A DNA stretch of 64,000 nucleotides from the NCBI RefSeq assembly GCF_016920785.2, contig NW_024609846.1:122415473-122479472 (forward strand), written 5' to 3'. A program made the translations under genes and the position numbers. Below, one piece after another: positions 21,076 through 33,174 of the stretch. This stretch comes from Ixodes scapularis (lineage: Eukaryota; Arthropoda; Arachnida; Ixodida; Ixodidae). The notes beneath the pieces are model-generated. The model did not search any database. It saw nothing but the letters and a program-made list of their open reading frames with translations, and was not told the DNA's origin. Position 1 is the first letter of the stretch. Every line of letters begins with the position of its first letter.

Positions 21076-21405
21076 AAGCGTATTGAAGCATGTTGGAAAC
21101 GAGAGCCAAATATTCTATTTTGCTCGCCAGGAGCGCTGCTCCAAACTTGGGAGCTACGGGCCCATTGGCGACATGCGCGACCGAAAGCGTCGCTGTGGTC
21201 GGTCTTCCACGGTTGGCCGAATGCTGACTATGACGTCAGCAAAGGCTTTTTTATGGACGTGAATAAGAGTAATATAAGAACTTGAATGTTGACGGTGTGT
21301 GCAGTGTTGGTTTCAAAGCGCAATGATTCAAAGCTTCCACCATGCTATTTACAAACACCATCGAACTTGTTGTTCGCAAGGTAATGACGTCATGAAAGGG
21401 AACCA

Positions 21406-21602
21406 TAGGGAGTATTCACTGGCGGCCATAGCTGTGTGCACGAATGCTGAGCGCGTGCTGACGGCGAGCTTCCACGGTTCTTCTGAAACGTGCATTTCGC
21501 ACCATCAAGAGTGCCGGTCTTAGCAGCCTATTGATGTGAGCTCGTTCTGAGCATGCGCTCTAAACAGCACCCACAAATATGGCGTACCGTGAATACTCTC
21601 TA
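21406..21602. mobile_element. 197-bp TA-type MITE, copy 2
   Basis: Same termini as the copy at 14093-14289 (TAGGGAGTATTCACTGG ... GTGAATACTCTCTA) and exactly 197 bp. The interior is collinear (GAGCGCGTGCT, CACCATCAAGAGTGCCGGTC). The left TA is degenerate (CA), the right TA is present. Confidence 0.85.
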
Positions 21603-22910
21603 TAGAAGGGCGCCACCAAAACTTCTCACCGCTAATAGCAACTTTCCCTGGCTATGGTGCCAACGCTACAGGTGCCCGTGCAGTCGCGTAGCTTTGAGCG
21701 GCGCTGAAGCCTGTGAACGTGCGCTCTTCACTTCTTCCGAAATGCCCGAGCACGCTCACTCACGTGGCGCGCGAACAGTATACGTGAAATAAAAATATCA
21801 ATAACAAAAAAGTAGAAAAAAAACAACATTGCCAGCGTTTTGATGAAATACTTAAATGTGGTGCACTATGGTTATTTTTTACACTTTATTAGCGCTGGTG
21901 AGCAGATGCTGAAAGATGATTATATACCGTTTCTATGTTTACAAAATCACGGCCCCAACAGCTATGATTTTTATCGTTTCGAAAAGTGAGTAGAGCACAT
22001 GCAATAGTCACAAACGCTGAGAATCATGTGGCCACAAGCTTCTTGTTTACAAAATGCTGCGCTGTGAAGATCGCACCGCTCAGCATGCGATCTTCACAGC
22101 TCGGCACGAACCTGTTCGTCGATTCTGAAAGCGAGCAAAGCACGCGCCGTACGCCGAAGCGCTGAAAATGGAACCTCGGACAGAAGCTATTTTCTGCCTA
22201 CAACTGTGACTCGTGCATAATCTCACACTTCTGATTACAAGCTCACATCTAAAATCGAGCAAAAACTAACAGCAAAGTTAGTGCTCAAAAAAAAAAATTG
22301 TGAAACCACACCGCTGCGTATTTTTCAGAAACCGAATTCCATTAACGCCGAGAAAGCCAATACATGATGGCAAGGCGTGAGTTGCGTGAGAGACTTCGTC
22401 TGCACACAAATGGCGCACTTGCAAACGCTGAAAACACGACTGTACTGTCAACGCACAACATTGCCAAATAAGGTGTTCACAGAATACGCTTGAATGGTCT
22501 GAATGGCGTGGATACTTCGGAACCACTCGACAATCAGAGCCATTTTTTTTTACTATATTGCAAGTACCCCCGCGCCGGCCGTCGACCCCTGCCGTTAGTG
22601 GCGGACGCCGGGCGAACAAAATCTAGCTCGCCTAGATCGGCGGCGAATAGCCCCTGGCCCGAGCCCACCTCGAGGGCCCGACCTGCGTGCACAGCTGCGT
22701 GCATGCAACTCGCTTGTTCCGGAAAACTTCTGCGCCGTCTGTGAGGTAAAGGCTACAAATAAATTGCGGGTGCGATTTATTAAGGCGAAAGCACTATATG
22801 TCCCATTCTGAGAAAAGGTGTCGGCGTTGTGCCCGAAAGATGGCCATAAAAATTTGGGGCTCCAATCCACGCTGTGAAGGTGGTTGGACAGCGAAGCTGT
22901 GGTATCACTA
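21603..22910. other. No recognised gene
   Basis: Mixed sequence with short frames on both strands. A GC-rich block at 22565-22740 could be an old exon, but no domain is visible. Confidence 0.45.
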
Positions 22911-23778
22911 TGAAAGAGAGCCGTTTACAACTCCCTGTAACGCCGAATTAGAGCGCAGCTCTTGAGGAGGAGGAGGGAAGGGTATTGAGGTTCACGTATT
23001 ATCGGGGGGAGGGGTGGTCACGTGACCTTGGAGGGGTCACATGACCCCCTCGCCAAGGTCACGTGGGGGTCACGTGACCTGGGGGTGTCACGTGAGCACG
23101 GGGTAACGTGACCTCGGGGGGTCACCTGACCTCAAGAGAAAGTTTTCCGCTAGATTTAGCGGGGAAATTTTTCCGCTAGATTTAGCGGGGAAATTATTCC
23201 GATAGATTTAGCGAGGAAAGTTTTCCGCTAGATTTAGCGGGGACGTTTTTCCGCTAGATTTAGCGGGAGAAGTTTTCCGCTAGATTTAGCGGGGAAATTT
23301 TTCCGCTAGATTTAGCGGGGAAATTTTCCACTGGATTTAGCGGGGAAATTTTTCCGCTAGATTTAGCGGGAAAATTATTCCGCGAGATTTAGCGGGGAAA
23401 TATTTCCGCTAGATTTAGCGGGGACGTTTTTCCGCTAGAATTAGCGGGAAACTTTTTCCGCTAGATTTAGCGGGGAAATTTCCGCAAGATTTATGTGGGG
23501 AAATTTTTCCGCTAGATTTAGCGGGGAAGTTTTTCCGCTAGACAGGGGGGAAATTTTTCCGCTAGATTTAGCGGGGAAAGTATTCCGCTAGATTTAGTGG
23601 GGAAATTATTCCGCTAGATTTAGCGAGGAAATTTTTCGGCTAGATTTAGCGGGGAAATTTTTCCGCTAGATTTAGCGGGGAAATTTACCCATAATGCACC
23701 GCGCGGTTACGCCGACGGCGACGGCGACGCCGACGCCGCTCAAGCCGGAAACGGGCGCCTAAGAGCTGCGCTCTAAAA
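22911..23778 (-). mobile_element. Satellite-carrying non-autonomous element, copy 2 (26-bp satellite)
   Basis: The left end is GCCGTTTACAACTCCCTGTA...GAATTAGAGCGCAGCTCTTG. The right end is GCCGGAAACGGGCGCCTAAG...AGCTGCGCTCTAAAA at 23778. The interior begins with GGTCACGTGACC-type repeats (23010-23130). It continues as about 21 units of a 26-bp repeat, CCGCTAGATTTAGCGGGGAA plus TTTTT-like filler (about 23148-23690), whose core is the palindrome CCGCTA..TTAGCGG. A (GCCGACG)n-like segment (23708-23745) precedes the right end, as in the other copies. Confidence 0.8.
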
Positions 23779-23864
23779 TACGTCATTAAGCACGCGCCGC
23801 TCAAGGTCAAGGCGGAAGCGCCAGAGAAATAAAACACAAAGAAAAGCACAGCAATGCAGGTGGC

Positions 23865-23935
23865 CGTGGCCGGCAGAGGCGCCTCGCCTGCCGGCCGCGC
23901 ATTGTGGCCGGCAGAGGCGCCTCGCCTGCAAAGTG
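23865..23935. repeat. Direct repeat GTGGCCGGCAGAGGCGCC
   Basis: GTGGCCGGCAGAGGCGCC followed by TCGCCTGC occurs twice, about 40 bp apart. Confidence 0.85.
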
Positions 23936-24478
23936 GGGAAACGTGATGTCACCGCCGGAGTGCCGTGTGCAAAAGGAAGACGTGGCGCGCTGCTTGTAGG
24001 AATGCGCTGCATGTAGGAATGCTTTCGCATTCCTACACGTAAGCAGTCTTAAGTATCTTCGGCGTGTTTTTTTTTTTTGTAGCCTTTATAATAAAGCCCT
24101 TAATTTGTAGTCACAATGCAGCCCTTAATTTTCATTACTTTGTGTCTTTTGCTATCTTCGAGCCGACTGCATTGGCGATCATAACAAGTACTGCTACCCT
24201 AAGAACACTTCGGAGGCATCTCAGTACAGGAGAGCCAAGGGAATGCTAACTGTTGCACTCTGTACTTAGTCAGGTCACCTAAGGTTCAAGATACCACCAG
24301 CCCTTCCCGAACTAGAATGTAAAACTGTTTAGCATATGACTTCTAAGCTCAGTAAGTGTAATCTTGAAGTAGTCGGAAAAATAGTTGATTTACGATGACA
24401 AGCTCGACGGAAGCTTACCCGAATTCAACCGTCACTCAGATTGACGAACTGCTCAACGTTAGCGATGAGGCCAATACC

Positions 24479-24530
24479 GCAAAACTGCTGCTGGAGGCAG
24501 CAGTTTTGCCGCCTCCAGCAGCAGTTTTGC
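24479..24530. repeat. 20-bp stem hairpin
   Basis: GCAAAACTGCTGCTGGAGGC (24479-24498) is perfectly complementary to 24511-24530, with a 12-base loop. It lies inside a 77-codon frame that has no other support. Confidence 0.95.
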
Positions 24531-27500
24531 TGGTGGAGGAAAAGAAAAAAGATATAAAACAAGAAACATTAACTGTAGTATATTCGTATACAAGTTTGCA
24601 ATGGCCTGGCCTCGAGGTTGTTGCTTAACTTAGATGCCAGGCTTATTTCTCCTTTCAGACAGAACAGAACGAAACGAAGATTGTTTAGTAGCGTAGCTAG
24701 TCACAAGCCACAGAAAGAGCTGTTTCAGAAACAGAGGAACAGTTCTCGTACGCCAAAACACATTACTTGGATTGTAATTCATTTAGAGTAATTTGAATTA
24801 CTGCAGTCAAATTCACTTTCTGGGGTACTTTGTATTGTAAATTATCGCTTTTGTAGAAAAAGTAATTAATTACAATTAAATAACTATGAAAACTATAGTA
24901 CTTATAGAGGAAAACGAAGATGCTCCGCATACAGCTGCCTTACATGTCAACCCCCCCCCCCCCCTTTCCCCACACACACACACCAAAGAAAAAATCAAAA
25001 TGAAGTGATTTCGGGTTGTTTACTGAATATCTTATCATTGCTAATGTCCTGATAACCTTCCTACGATACGTAAAAATAAAACATTCATTTGAATTTTTAT
25101 TTGTCTATTAATTCAACTACTTTTTAGATATTTTTAGGTTGAACGGCATAAATTAAAGTAATAATAATAATAATAATAATAATAATAGTAATAATAATAA
25201 TAATAATAAAAATCATAATAATAAACTAACCAAATGGCACTGCTACAAAAAATAAGGTAACTGGCTCGCATAATAGTCAGAACTCCTTTTCATAACAAGA
25301 ATAAAGGAAGTGAAACAAAAACAAAACAAAAATGTTTCGAATTTTAAATTTAATACACTGAATCCTTCACGTCACACTAGAAATGAACGAATAAATTTCA
25401 ATACTGAAAAATGATTTCAGTTGAACGTCGTTGACGACGGGTAACTCTCAAAGAAAAGTAATGTCAATCCTTTTTAAGTTAATTTATAAGTGTAATTATT
25501 TTTTGTGATAGTAGTTCTAATTTTAATTGACTACTTGTAGAACAAAGCGATTATAATTTCGTTTTACATTTCCGAAGTGATTTACTTAGTGCGCCCCGAA
25601 ACAGTCAATATCGGGTGTGACTTTGCCACCGAAATTCTTATTATGAGGGAAAGTATCATTGCAGGATATTCCAACTTCCAACGAGTACTGCATGATCCGA
25701 AGAGGGGAAGCAAACTTAGCTTGAAACAGATACTGAGGTGGAATGCGTTGAAACTTTCAAAAACATGTTTATGTATAATAGAAGGGAGGCGTGTGGTCAG
25801 GAGTTTTTTCTGTAATAAGTGATGACTTGGCTATTGCTACTACAACTTCCCAAAATTGCTTCAAAGTGTCAAAAATTGATCAAACCTATTACGTTTTGGC
25901 AACCACCCACGGCTTCCAAAGGCGATTTCGCAGTTGAGGTCGATTAGCCATCTCTGCGTGCTTGCTCGAAGTTAAAATGAAAGACTCGTGGTTCCGAAAA
26001 CATCCTGCATGACAGTCAACTCTAACTTAAATGGAATTGAAAGTGTCTCCGTGTGCGATTCCATCTTGTGTCTTTTTAATAATACCTAAAAAAAGAGAAC
26101 ATAGTTAACATCTTTACTTGTTAGCAAGTTTTTAATTTGGAGAAATATATTTAGAACTACGGTATTTTATAAACATTTTAGACGAATCTTTGTTTTTAGG
26201 TTTTTGTCAAATACTAAAATACAGAAAGTAACACCAGGTTTGCATCGTTATATGTTATAATTTTGAACATAATTACTTAAAATTCTAAGTATTAATTAGC
26301 CCCACCCCGCATTCTTCATGTGGGGCCCACGCCGGCCCCACGTGATCTGCCAAGCTCGCGTTATTGACATTGCTACAAGACAGAATTAGGCTCAGATTCG
26401 CCGTTTGGAAGGTGATCCATCTTTTGTTGCATCGGTTCCGGTTCCCACGCTCGTGCCTGGCGTCAATATTGGGAATGGGTGAAGAGATGAACTCTTACGG
26501 AAAATAAAACGAAAAAGCAGCCTCTCTACTGCCTATGCTTCTTGCTTGAACGGATTCATACGAGGCAGCTGGGAAAAGGGGCAGCAGCTGGGAAAAGGGG
26601 CAGCGCTTCGCCAGGAAGGCGAAGATTTCCAGCGTCTACATTGGAGAGAATCCGGCAAGTTAGAACAAAGCCAAAAAAAATTACGATTGCAATTTTTATT
26701 TTAGATTTAATTATAGATTATTCAGAGCTTACTTTATAAAAAGTTCGACTAGGTCATGTTTTTTTTTGGGGGGGGGGGGACTCTATTGTCCCTGCTCCTT
26801 CAGCTTACTGGTAACATGGGACAAATCTTGTGCTTTTTCTGTCATTACTGACATCGTTGTAAGAGTAATTTTTGTTCGTTGCCTGTTTGCCTAACTTGGT
26901 TTAGACAAAAAAAACATTTGGTGACTTTAATTCACAGCTGCCGAGTACTGACCAGGTGCACTTACGTTCTTTCATGGTGAATCGTTTCACATCAATTGCA
27001 TGGGGTCCGCTTTGTTCAGTGTATGTAGGATTATGCTGTTCTATATTTCTGAGAAAGAGTAGTACAAACAGATATTTATAGTGCGAGCGAGTGGCATATT
27101 ACATTTTACATTATAACATACTGACCAAATTCTTAAAATCATAGCTTAAAACCGCAGAGTAAAATATTTGTGTAATGGTCGGAGCCAGGATCTCTTTTGT
27201 TTAAATTTCCCATTCATGTTTTAAATATGCGACGATTTCCAATGCAAAATGGGCAGTTTTTCAACACTGCTGCTTATTTCCGTTTGCGTTTTGATTATTC
27301 GCGATGTGCCTTTGTCATAAAATATGGCTCTGTCAGGCGAGTCATAAATTGGCGGTGTAACGATTTTTCTACTTTGCGCAAATACCCCTTATTACAAATT
27401 CCCGACGTTGATAACCTATTCCCCTCGTTGAATGGTAGTCGCAAAAATAGGTAGAGTCGTAAAAGAACACATTTCCACAACTTGGCATTCAACTTGCGAT

Positions 27501-27590
27501 AAAGATAAGAATCTCTGGAGAAGGGGAACAAAGGCCAAACAAAAATCTCCAAGCAAAGTCAGATGACTGGTGCTGGACTGAAAAATTCCG
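24531..27590. other. AT-rich stretch without recognised genes
   Basis: Contains poly-C (24951-24964), an (AAT)n microsatellite at about 25158-25222, and a G run at about 26769-26778. Short frames (for example 25577-25822 plus) show no motif. Confidence 0.5.
25158..25222. repeat. (AAT)n microsatellite
   Basis: About 20 units of AAT/TAA, with a few interruptions. Confidence 0.95.
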
Positions 27591-27661
27591 CCTGGTCCTG
27601 GTATCAAACCAGGGACTTTTCATTTCTAATAGAGCGCTCTACCAACTAAGCTAACCCTGAG
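27590..27661 (-). repeat. tRNA-derived SINE head
   Basis: The minus strand reads GGTTAGCTTAGTTGGTAGAG (D-arm, A box), then about 30 bases later GTCCCTGGTTTGATACCAGG (T-arm, B box GGTTTGATACC). Spacing fits a type I tRNA, but the acceptor stem does not pair, so it is more likely the 5' part of a tRNA-derived SINE. It abuts the left end of the 8.4-kb TIR element. Confidence 0.65.
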
Positions 27662-28102
27662 TAATACCCCTGTCAGACGGCAGCTAAAATGGCATTTACG
27701 CCAAATGACATTCAGTGTAAATGTCATTTAGGCACTGCCACACGGCAACTCGAATGGCATTTAACTTAAATGCCATTTCGGGTAAACAGAGTTCCCCAAA
27801 CTCATTTAAGGCTCACAAAGCGTACTCTCGATGGCAGCGCTCGACACATATTACGGGATTGTTTTAAAAAAAGAAGGCATATATTGCGGAAACAATTTTT
27901 ACATCGTTTTAATTACGAAAATAATTTTTTAACGCGTATTTCGCACGCACTTTACGTTCCCAATTGTTTAACCTACTCACGACTCCAGTTATCCAGTAGG
28001 CCTAATGGCTCTGAACCGCTTAACCTGTCGCGCGCTCGCCTCGGTCGGCTCTCGGTTCGTTGGTTCCACTTGCGATGCGCTCCTCATTTACGCGTATTTA
28101 CG

Positions 28103-28330
28103 ATGTCGAAAGGAGCGCCTGCCGACAAAAAAAAAGGCGACCTGTCCCGCGAGACGTCGGTACTCAAACTATGTGAGACGAGCACCTCGAATGTCTTCGG
28201 TAGCAGAAGCGGAACGGCGGGTTCTGCACCGGCCTACGGGCGATTTGAGAAGCCCTCCGTTTCCTCAAGATATACGTCGCACTCCATCACAATACCGAAA
28301 CCTCAAGGAACATTTTTGGGTAAGATATAA
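28103..28330 (+). CDS. Putative first exon of an element-encoded gene, unrecognised
   Basis: An ATG at 28103 opens MSKGAPADKKKGDLSRETSV..., reaching a donor-like GG|GTAAGATA at 28319-28320 about 450 bp inside the left TIR. The sequence is GC-rich and codon-like compared with its AT-rich surroundings. An alternative frame of similar length overlaps it. No domain is recognised, and the position suggests the element's own gene. Confidence 0.3.
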   Translation: MSKGAPADKKKGDLSRETSVLKLCETSTSNVFGSRSGTAGSAPAYGRFEKPSVSSRYTSHSITIPKPQGTFLGKI

Positions 28331-29639
28331 CTTTCACGGTGGGCATAACCAACAGGAGCACGCGAAACAATTAGCGGAGCGGACGGCCGTCTAGTATTCG
28401 TTTTGTGTGTGTGGGTCGTCGCAGCACTGCGTACTTCGAACGAGTACTGCGTACCTCGAACGAGTTCATTGCACGACCGGCTTGGTCGTGGATATACTAG
28501 CTGACTTCGCCTAGCAGCGCTTTAAATTTCGCGTTTGTTGCTCTGGCAACAGCTCGCGAAGTTAGCTGAATGTTTACTTGGCTGCCGCGAAGTAGAGATT
28601 CTGGGAAGAATGCAAGACGACAAAAAGTGGTTACTTTTCTTTAAATGGTACAAATCTTGTAAATGCCCTGTTGTTGTAATAAACGTAGTGTAGGTATTCG
28701 CCACCATGACTTCTTACCGGCTTTTACATTCCCATTGACATTCTTCAAAAAGAAATAAAAAGAAATGCTGCGTGAAGTCAGACTCTCAATGCTTATATTT
28801 CTAGCTTTCTTTGATGTTGGATAATCCCATACTGTTTCAAAGCGAAATATGCTACGTGTGTTTACATGATACGTGCACAATTTTATTCCAAAACATCCTA
28901 AAAATTGTTTAATAAGGTATTGCATCTATACATTGAATACAGTTGCTGCACAGTTGCTACTTGAGATATTTACGTGTTCCAGAAAACATCTGCTGCTGGG
29001 GGCCACCATAGAAGTAGGCAAAGTGAGCTGGCTACATTACAGAGGAATCTACAAGTTCCCGGGATCACTGTCTCTAAATAAGTGGCAGTTTCTTGCAGCC
29101 ATGGCCACTTTTGTGACATTCTCCTCACTTGTTTTCAGACGTGCAGTGTGAAAGCATCGCAGAAAGCAACCTGTGTGAGGTACCTTCTAGAAGAGCAGCA
29201 ATAAAATAATTGTGTGAGGCTGACGATGACAGTGCAATAGCCAGCATCAAGGCTGCCACTGGTATTGACCCCAATATGCCCGAGACTAGTGGCAATGTCA
29301 GTGATGATGCCATGAGTTCCAGAACAGGCCGACGAAGCAGTGGTATAGACCGACACGCGGCCCTGACGTCACGCAGCTGCGGTGGCGCTGTCGACGGCAC
29401 TGCGCATGCGCAGACGCTTCGCTTAACGCGAATTCGGTTTCTGCGCACGCGCAGTGCCCACACCTGGTGTGGGCAAAAGCGGATTTGTTTGTAAACAGCG
29501 TGTTGGTCTATAAGGGCCAGCACAAGCCGTAATGTGCAGCTGAGCTGACAAGAGTGAAGAGGAAAAGGCCACATAGCCATAGAAGCTGCTTCGGCTTGTT
29601 GTTGAAGCAGCCCGATATGCCCCACTAGAGCACTCGGAA
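28331..29639. other. Exon-like pieces, otherwise non-coding
   Basis: A segment after TTGTTTTCAG at 29137 reads ESIAESNLCEVPSRR and, after a stop, CEADDDSAIASIKAATGIDP to about 29345. It looks like decayed coding sequence. Another possible exon starts after GTGTTCCAG at 28982. No family could be named. Confidence 0.35.
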
Positions 29640-30615
29640 GATGCGAGTCGCAGTAGCAGTGCCATGAAATGTTGGAGAAGCAACTACTCGCATTGCGCAG
29701 AAGGTTGAGTGGCTAATTACGTTCAATAAAGAAGGTGGTCATCGTCTTAAAGACGAAAATCGATTTCGTCGCTGCAAATCTTATGGAGGCGAAGGAATTG
29801 TGAGAAGGGAATAGAGTTGATTTGGGACCTAGGATGCATCAAGGAGTAAAGAAGGTAGTTCTGGCTGTCAGTGGGTTTATAGTGCACAGAGGTGTGTCAC
29901 CAGTGACTTTTAAGTCTAGGAAGCTGACAGCGCATTTCGATATCAGTGAGGTAAACTTGAGGGAGGGGTAGGCGTTACAGAGTGCAGACCACCACGTTTC
30001 CACCCTTATCGGCTGGCTTGGTTACGAGGTTAGTGCGGTTTCGAAGGGATTTTAGAGCGGTAACTTCTTGTGGGGTTGCGTTCAGGTATTTAGAGATTAG
30101 CTTGCTAGAGGAGTTGGCAATGATGCTACGACATGCTTTGATTGAACTGTCAGTTTCAGGGTGTTTGGCGGGAAGCGGGGTACGGATACTTGTCTTTGGG
30201 TTAATGGTGTCGAACATGGTGCGATTAAAGTTAGACGGATGCTGGGTGAAGTAGGCATCGGAAGAATTGTTCGCTGTCCACATGTAAAAACAAAAGAAGG
30301 TTAAGGTCGGCTTTGAAGTGCAGGGACGAAGGACAGGCCCTTCGATAAGATAACGTGTTCAGGGGCAGTGTGGGGTAAATCGTCTCGTATGGTGACATTA
30401 TCATTGCGTTGGACGGCAGCCTCATCATTTAGGGGCAAGAGAGTGTCTAGTTTCCTTGATTTACAGGTGAGACCATAGGCATAGAGATACGAGTTGACTT
30501 CCAGAATTTTGTCAACAAGTTTGCATGAGTGTGAATGGAAAGATGAGTCAAGGGACTTGAGGAGTCTTAGCGACGCTGAGCGTTTGGCGTAACTGGGCAC
30601 AGTGGTCATTATCAT
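29640..30615 (-). pseudogene. Penelope-like element, N-terminal part with RT core deleted
   Basis: The minus strand gives LSKGLSFVPALQSRP, then INPKTSIRTPLPAKHP and TNLVTKPADKGGNVVV, the conserved region leading into the Penelope reverse transcriptase. Directly after NVVV the sequence jumps to YPSLKFTSLISKCAVSFLDL, INPLTA, FPSHNSFASIRF and FFIERN*PLNLLRNAS, which belong after the catalytic palm. The RT core, including its catalytic Asp pair, is therefore missing, with several stops and frameshifts. It is a dead remnant. Confidence 0.75.
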
Positions 30616-30692
30616 ATCTCAGATGTGCCTTCACTAGGTGGGGAGCAGCATTATCTAATATTTGTGACACTTTTGAAGGGCCGGAGGAATTC

Positions 30693-32580
30693 TCACTGGC
30701 AGTTGGAAGGAGGGCCGGTGTGTTTGCACGCAAGACATGTCGGAGTGCCGCACGGCGTGGTACCAGGGAGCAAAGTCTGAGGCTTTGTGGACTGGTTGCT
30801 GCATACTGGGAGGGATCGTAAGTTGGGCTGTCGATAGGAAGTTGGGGTGGGTGCTTTAGAAGTAACTGTAGAGTCTATGAGGTGGGAAGTGGTCTCCATG
30901 ATTAGTTTGCCGAGCCTGGGTACGGAGGGATGGAACGTAAAGATGAGGGGGTTTCGGAGTGGTTGCTGCATACTGGAAGGGATCGTAAGTTGGGCTTCGA
31001 TAGGAAGTTAGGGTGGGTGCTTTAGAAATAACTGTAGAGTTTATGAGGTGGGAAGTGGTCTCCATGATTAGTTTGCCGAGCCTGGGTACGGAGGGATGGA
31101 ACGTAAAGATGAGGGGGTTTTGGAGTGGTTGCTGCATACTGGAAGGGATCGTAAGTTGGGCTTCTATAGGAAGTTAGGGTGGGTGCTTTAGAAATAACTG
31201 TAGAGTCTATGAGGTGGGAAGTGGTCTCCATGATTAGTTTGCCGAGCCTGGGTACGGAGAGATGGAACGTAGAGATGAGGGGGTTTCGGAGTGGTTGCTG
31301 CATACTGGAAGGGATCGTAAGTTGGGCTGTCAATAGGAAGTTAGGGTGGGTGCTTTAGAAATAACTGTAGAGTCAACGAGGTGGAAAGTGGTTTTCATGA
31401 TTAGTATGCCGAGCCTGGGTACGGAGGGATGGAACGTAAAGATGAGGGGGTTTCGGAGTGGTTGCTGCATACTGGAAGGGATCGTAAGTTGGGCTTTGAT
31501 AGGAAGTTAGGGTGGGTGCTTTAGAGATAACTGTAGAGTCAACGAGGTGGAAAGTGGTTTTCATGATTAGTTTGCCGAGCCTGGGTACGGAGGGATGGAA
31601 CCTAAAGATGAGGGGGTTTCGGAGTGGTTGCTGCATACTGGAAGGGATCGTAAGTTGGGCTTTGATAGGAAGTTAGGGTGGGTGCTTTAGAAATAACTGT
31701 AGAGTCAACGAGGTGGAAAGTGGTTTTCATGATCAGTTTGCCGAGCCTGGGTACGGAGGGATGGAACGTAAAGATTAGGGGGTTTCGGAGTGGTTGCTGC
31801 ATACTGGAAGGGATCGTAAGTTGGGCTGACGATAGAAAGTTAGGGTGGGTGCTTTAGAAATAACTGTAGAGTCAACGAGGTGGAAAGTGGTTTTCATGAT
31901 CAGTTTGCCGAGCCTGGGTACGGAGGGATGGAACCTAAAGATGAGGGGGTTTCGGAGTGGTTGCTGCATACTGGAAGGGATCGTAAGTTGGGCTGTCGAT
32001 AGGAAGTTAGGGTGGGTGCTTTAGAAATAACTGTAGAGTCAACGAGGTGGAAAGTGGTTTTCATGATTAGTTTGCCGAGCCTGGGTACGGAGGGATGGAA
32101 CATAAAGATGAGGGGGTTTCGGAGTGGTTGCTGCATACTGGAAGGGATCGTAAGTTGGGCTGTCGATAGGAACTTAGGGTGGGTGCTTTAGAAATAACTG
32201 TAGAGTCAACGAGGTGGGAAGTGGTTTTCATGATTAGTTTGCCGAGCCTGGGTATGGAGGGATGGAACGTAAAGATGAGGGGGTTTCGAAGTGGTTGCTG
32301 CATACTGGAAGGGATCGTAAGTTGTGCTTTAATAGGACGTTAGGGCGGGTGCTTTAGAGATAACTGTAGAGTCTACCAGGTGGAAAGTCGTCTCCATGAT
32401 TAATCTGCTGAGCCTGGGTGTGGAGGGATGGAATGTGATGATGAGGGTGTTGCATGGTGGTTTAGATCTTGGTTGAGGAAATAGAGCGTCGTGTTGCGAA
32501 ACATTAGAGACGCGACTGCTCGCATTGCGCAGAACGCTGAGTGGGTAGCTACTTTCAATAAAGAAGGCAGTCATCGTCTT
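30693..32580 (-). pseudogene. Penelope-like element, C-terminal part with internal repeat expansion
   Basis: The minus strand from 32580 reads SSYPLSVLRNASSRVSN, then TFHPSTPRLSRLIMETTFHL, TSYRQPNLRSLPVCSN and finally GTTPCGTPTCLACKHT (about 30720), the Cys-rich linker that precedes the GIY-YIG domain of Penelope elements. No GIY-YIG follows. The FHPS...LPVCSN segment is reiterated about ten times by a 167-bp tandem repeat. As 167 is not a multiple of three, each unit shifts frame, so the expansion happened after the gene died or killed it. Confidence 0.75.
30793..32460. repeat. 167-bp tandem repeat (about 10 units)
   Basis: Units contain GAGCCTGGGTACGGAGGGAT, GGAACGTAAAGATGAGGGGG, GTGGTTGCTGCATACTGG and AAGGGATCGTAAGTTGGGCT at a regular spacing of about 167 bp. 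Units differ by scattered substitutions. Ends are more divergent than the middle, as expected for unequal exchange. Confidence 0.95.
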
Positions 32581-32582
32581 AA

Positions 32583-33115
32583 AGGGGCACTCAGGTGGAT
32601 TCTGAGATCGTCTATTTTTTGTCATAACTCAATCTATGGACTCTAAGCATCCTAAGAAACCCGAAATTACATACAAGGGCAGTCAATCTCGCTATTTAAA
32701 ATTCTATTAAAAATTGTGGCATGCCCTCCTTTCTGCGCCGTGTCGCAGAACGCCAGAGGGTGCCATCGGACGGGAAGGCAACAGGGGAGGGCACATGACA
32801 GCCAATTACGAATAATGGCTTCCCGGCACACTAAATTTTCAAACATGTGCGCCTTTGAAAAATCAGTCCGCCGAGAAGCCGTCACTCGTGACTGGCTGTC
32901 GCGTGCCCTCCCATGCTGCCTTCCCGTCCGGTGGCACCCCCCCGGTGTTCTGCGCTACGGCACAGAAAGGGTGGCGTGCCACAATCTTTAATTGGATTTT
33001 TACTATGAAAATCGGCTGCCCTTGGACGCTATCTTGGGTTTTTTAGGATGCTTAAAGCCCATAGATTGAGTTATGCCAATAAATAGACGATCTTAGAATC
33101 CACTTGAGTGCCCCT
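32583..33115. mobile_element. TTAA-flanked foldback MITE (533 bp)
   Basis: TTAA (32579-32582 and 33116-33119) flanks ends AGGGGCACTCAGGTGGATTC and its near-complement. The terminal 80 bases match with few differences, and mirrored similarity continues inward (GTGGCATGCC / GGCGTGCCAC, GACGGGAAGGCA / TGCCTTCCCGTC) through most of the element. TTAA suggests piggyBac-type mobilisation, but the ends do not start with the usual CCC, so the superfamily is uncertain. It splits Penelope coding sequence. Confidence 0.85.
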
Positions 33116-33174
33116 TTAAGCTGTTGACGGAAATCAATGTCGTTGCTGCAAATCCTGCAAAGGCAAAGGATCTG

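Noticed and set aside
24395..24628. 77-codon ORF
   Set aside because: A third of it is a 20-bp-stem hairpin. No upstream or downstream coding support.
27590..27661. Functional tRNA gene
   Set aside because: A and B boxes are present, but the acceptor stem does not pair and the T-loop is altered. It fits a SINE head better.
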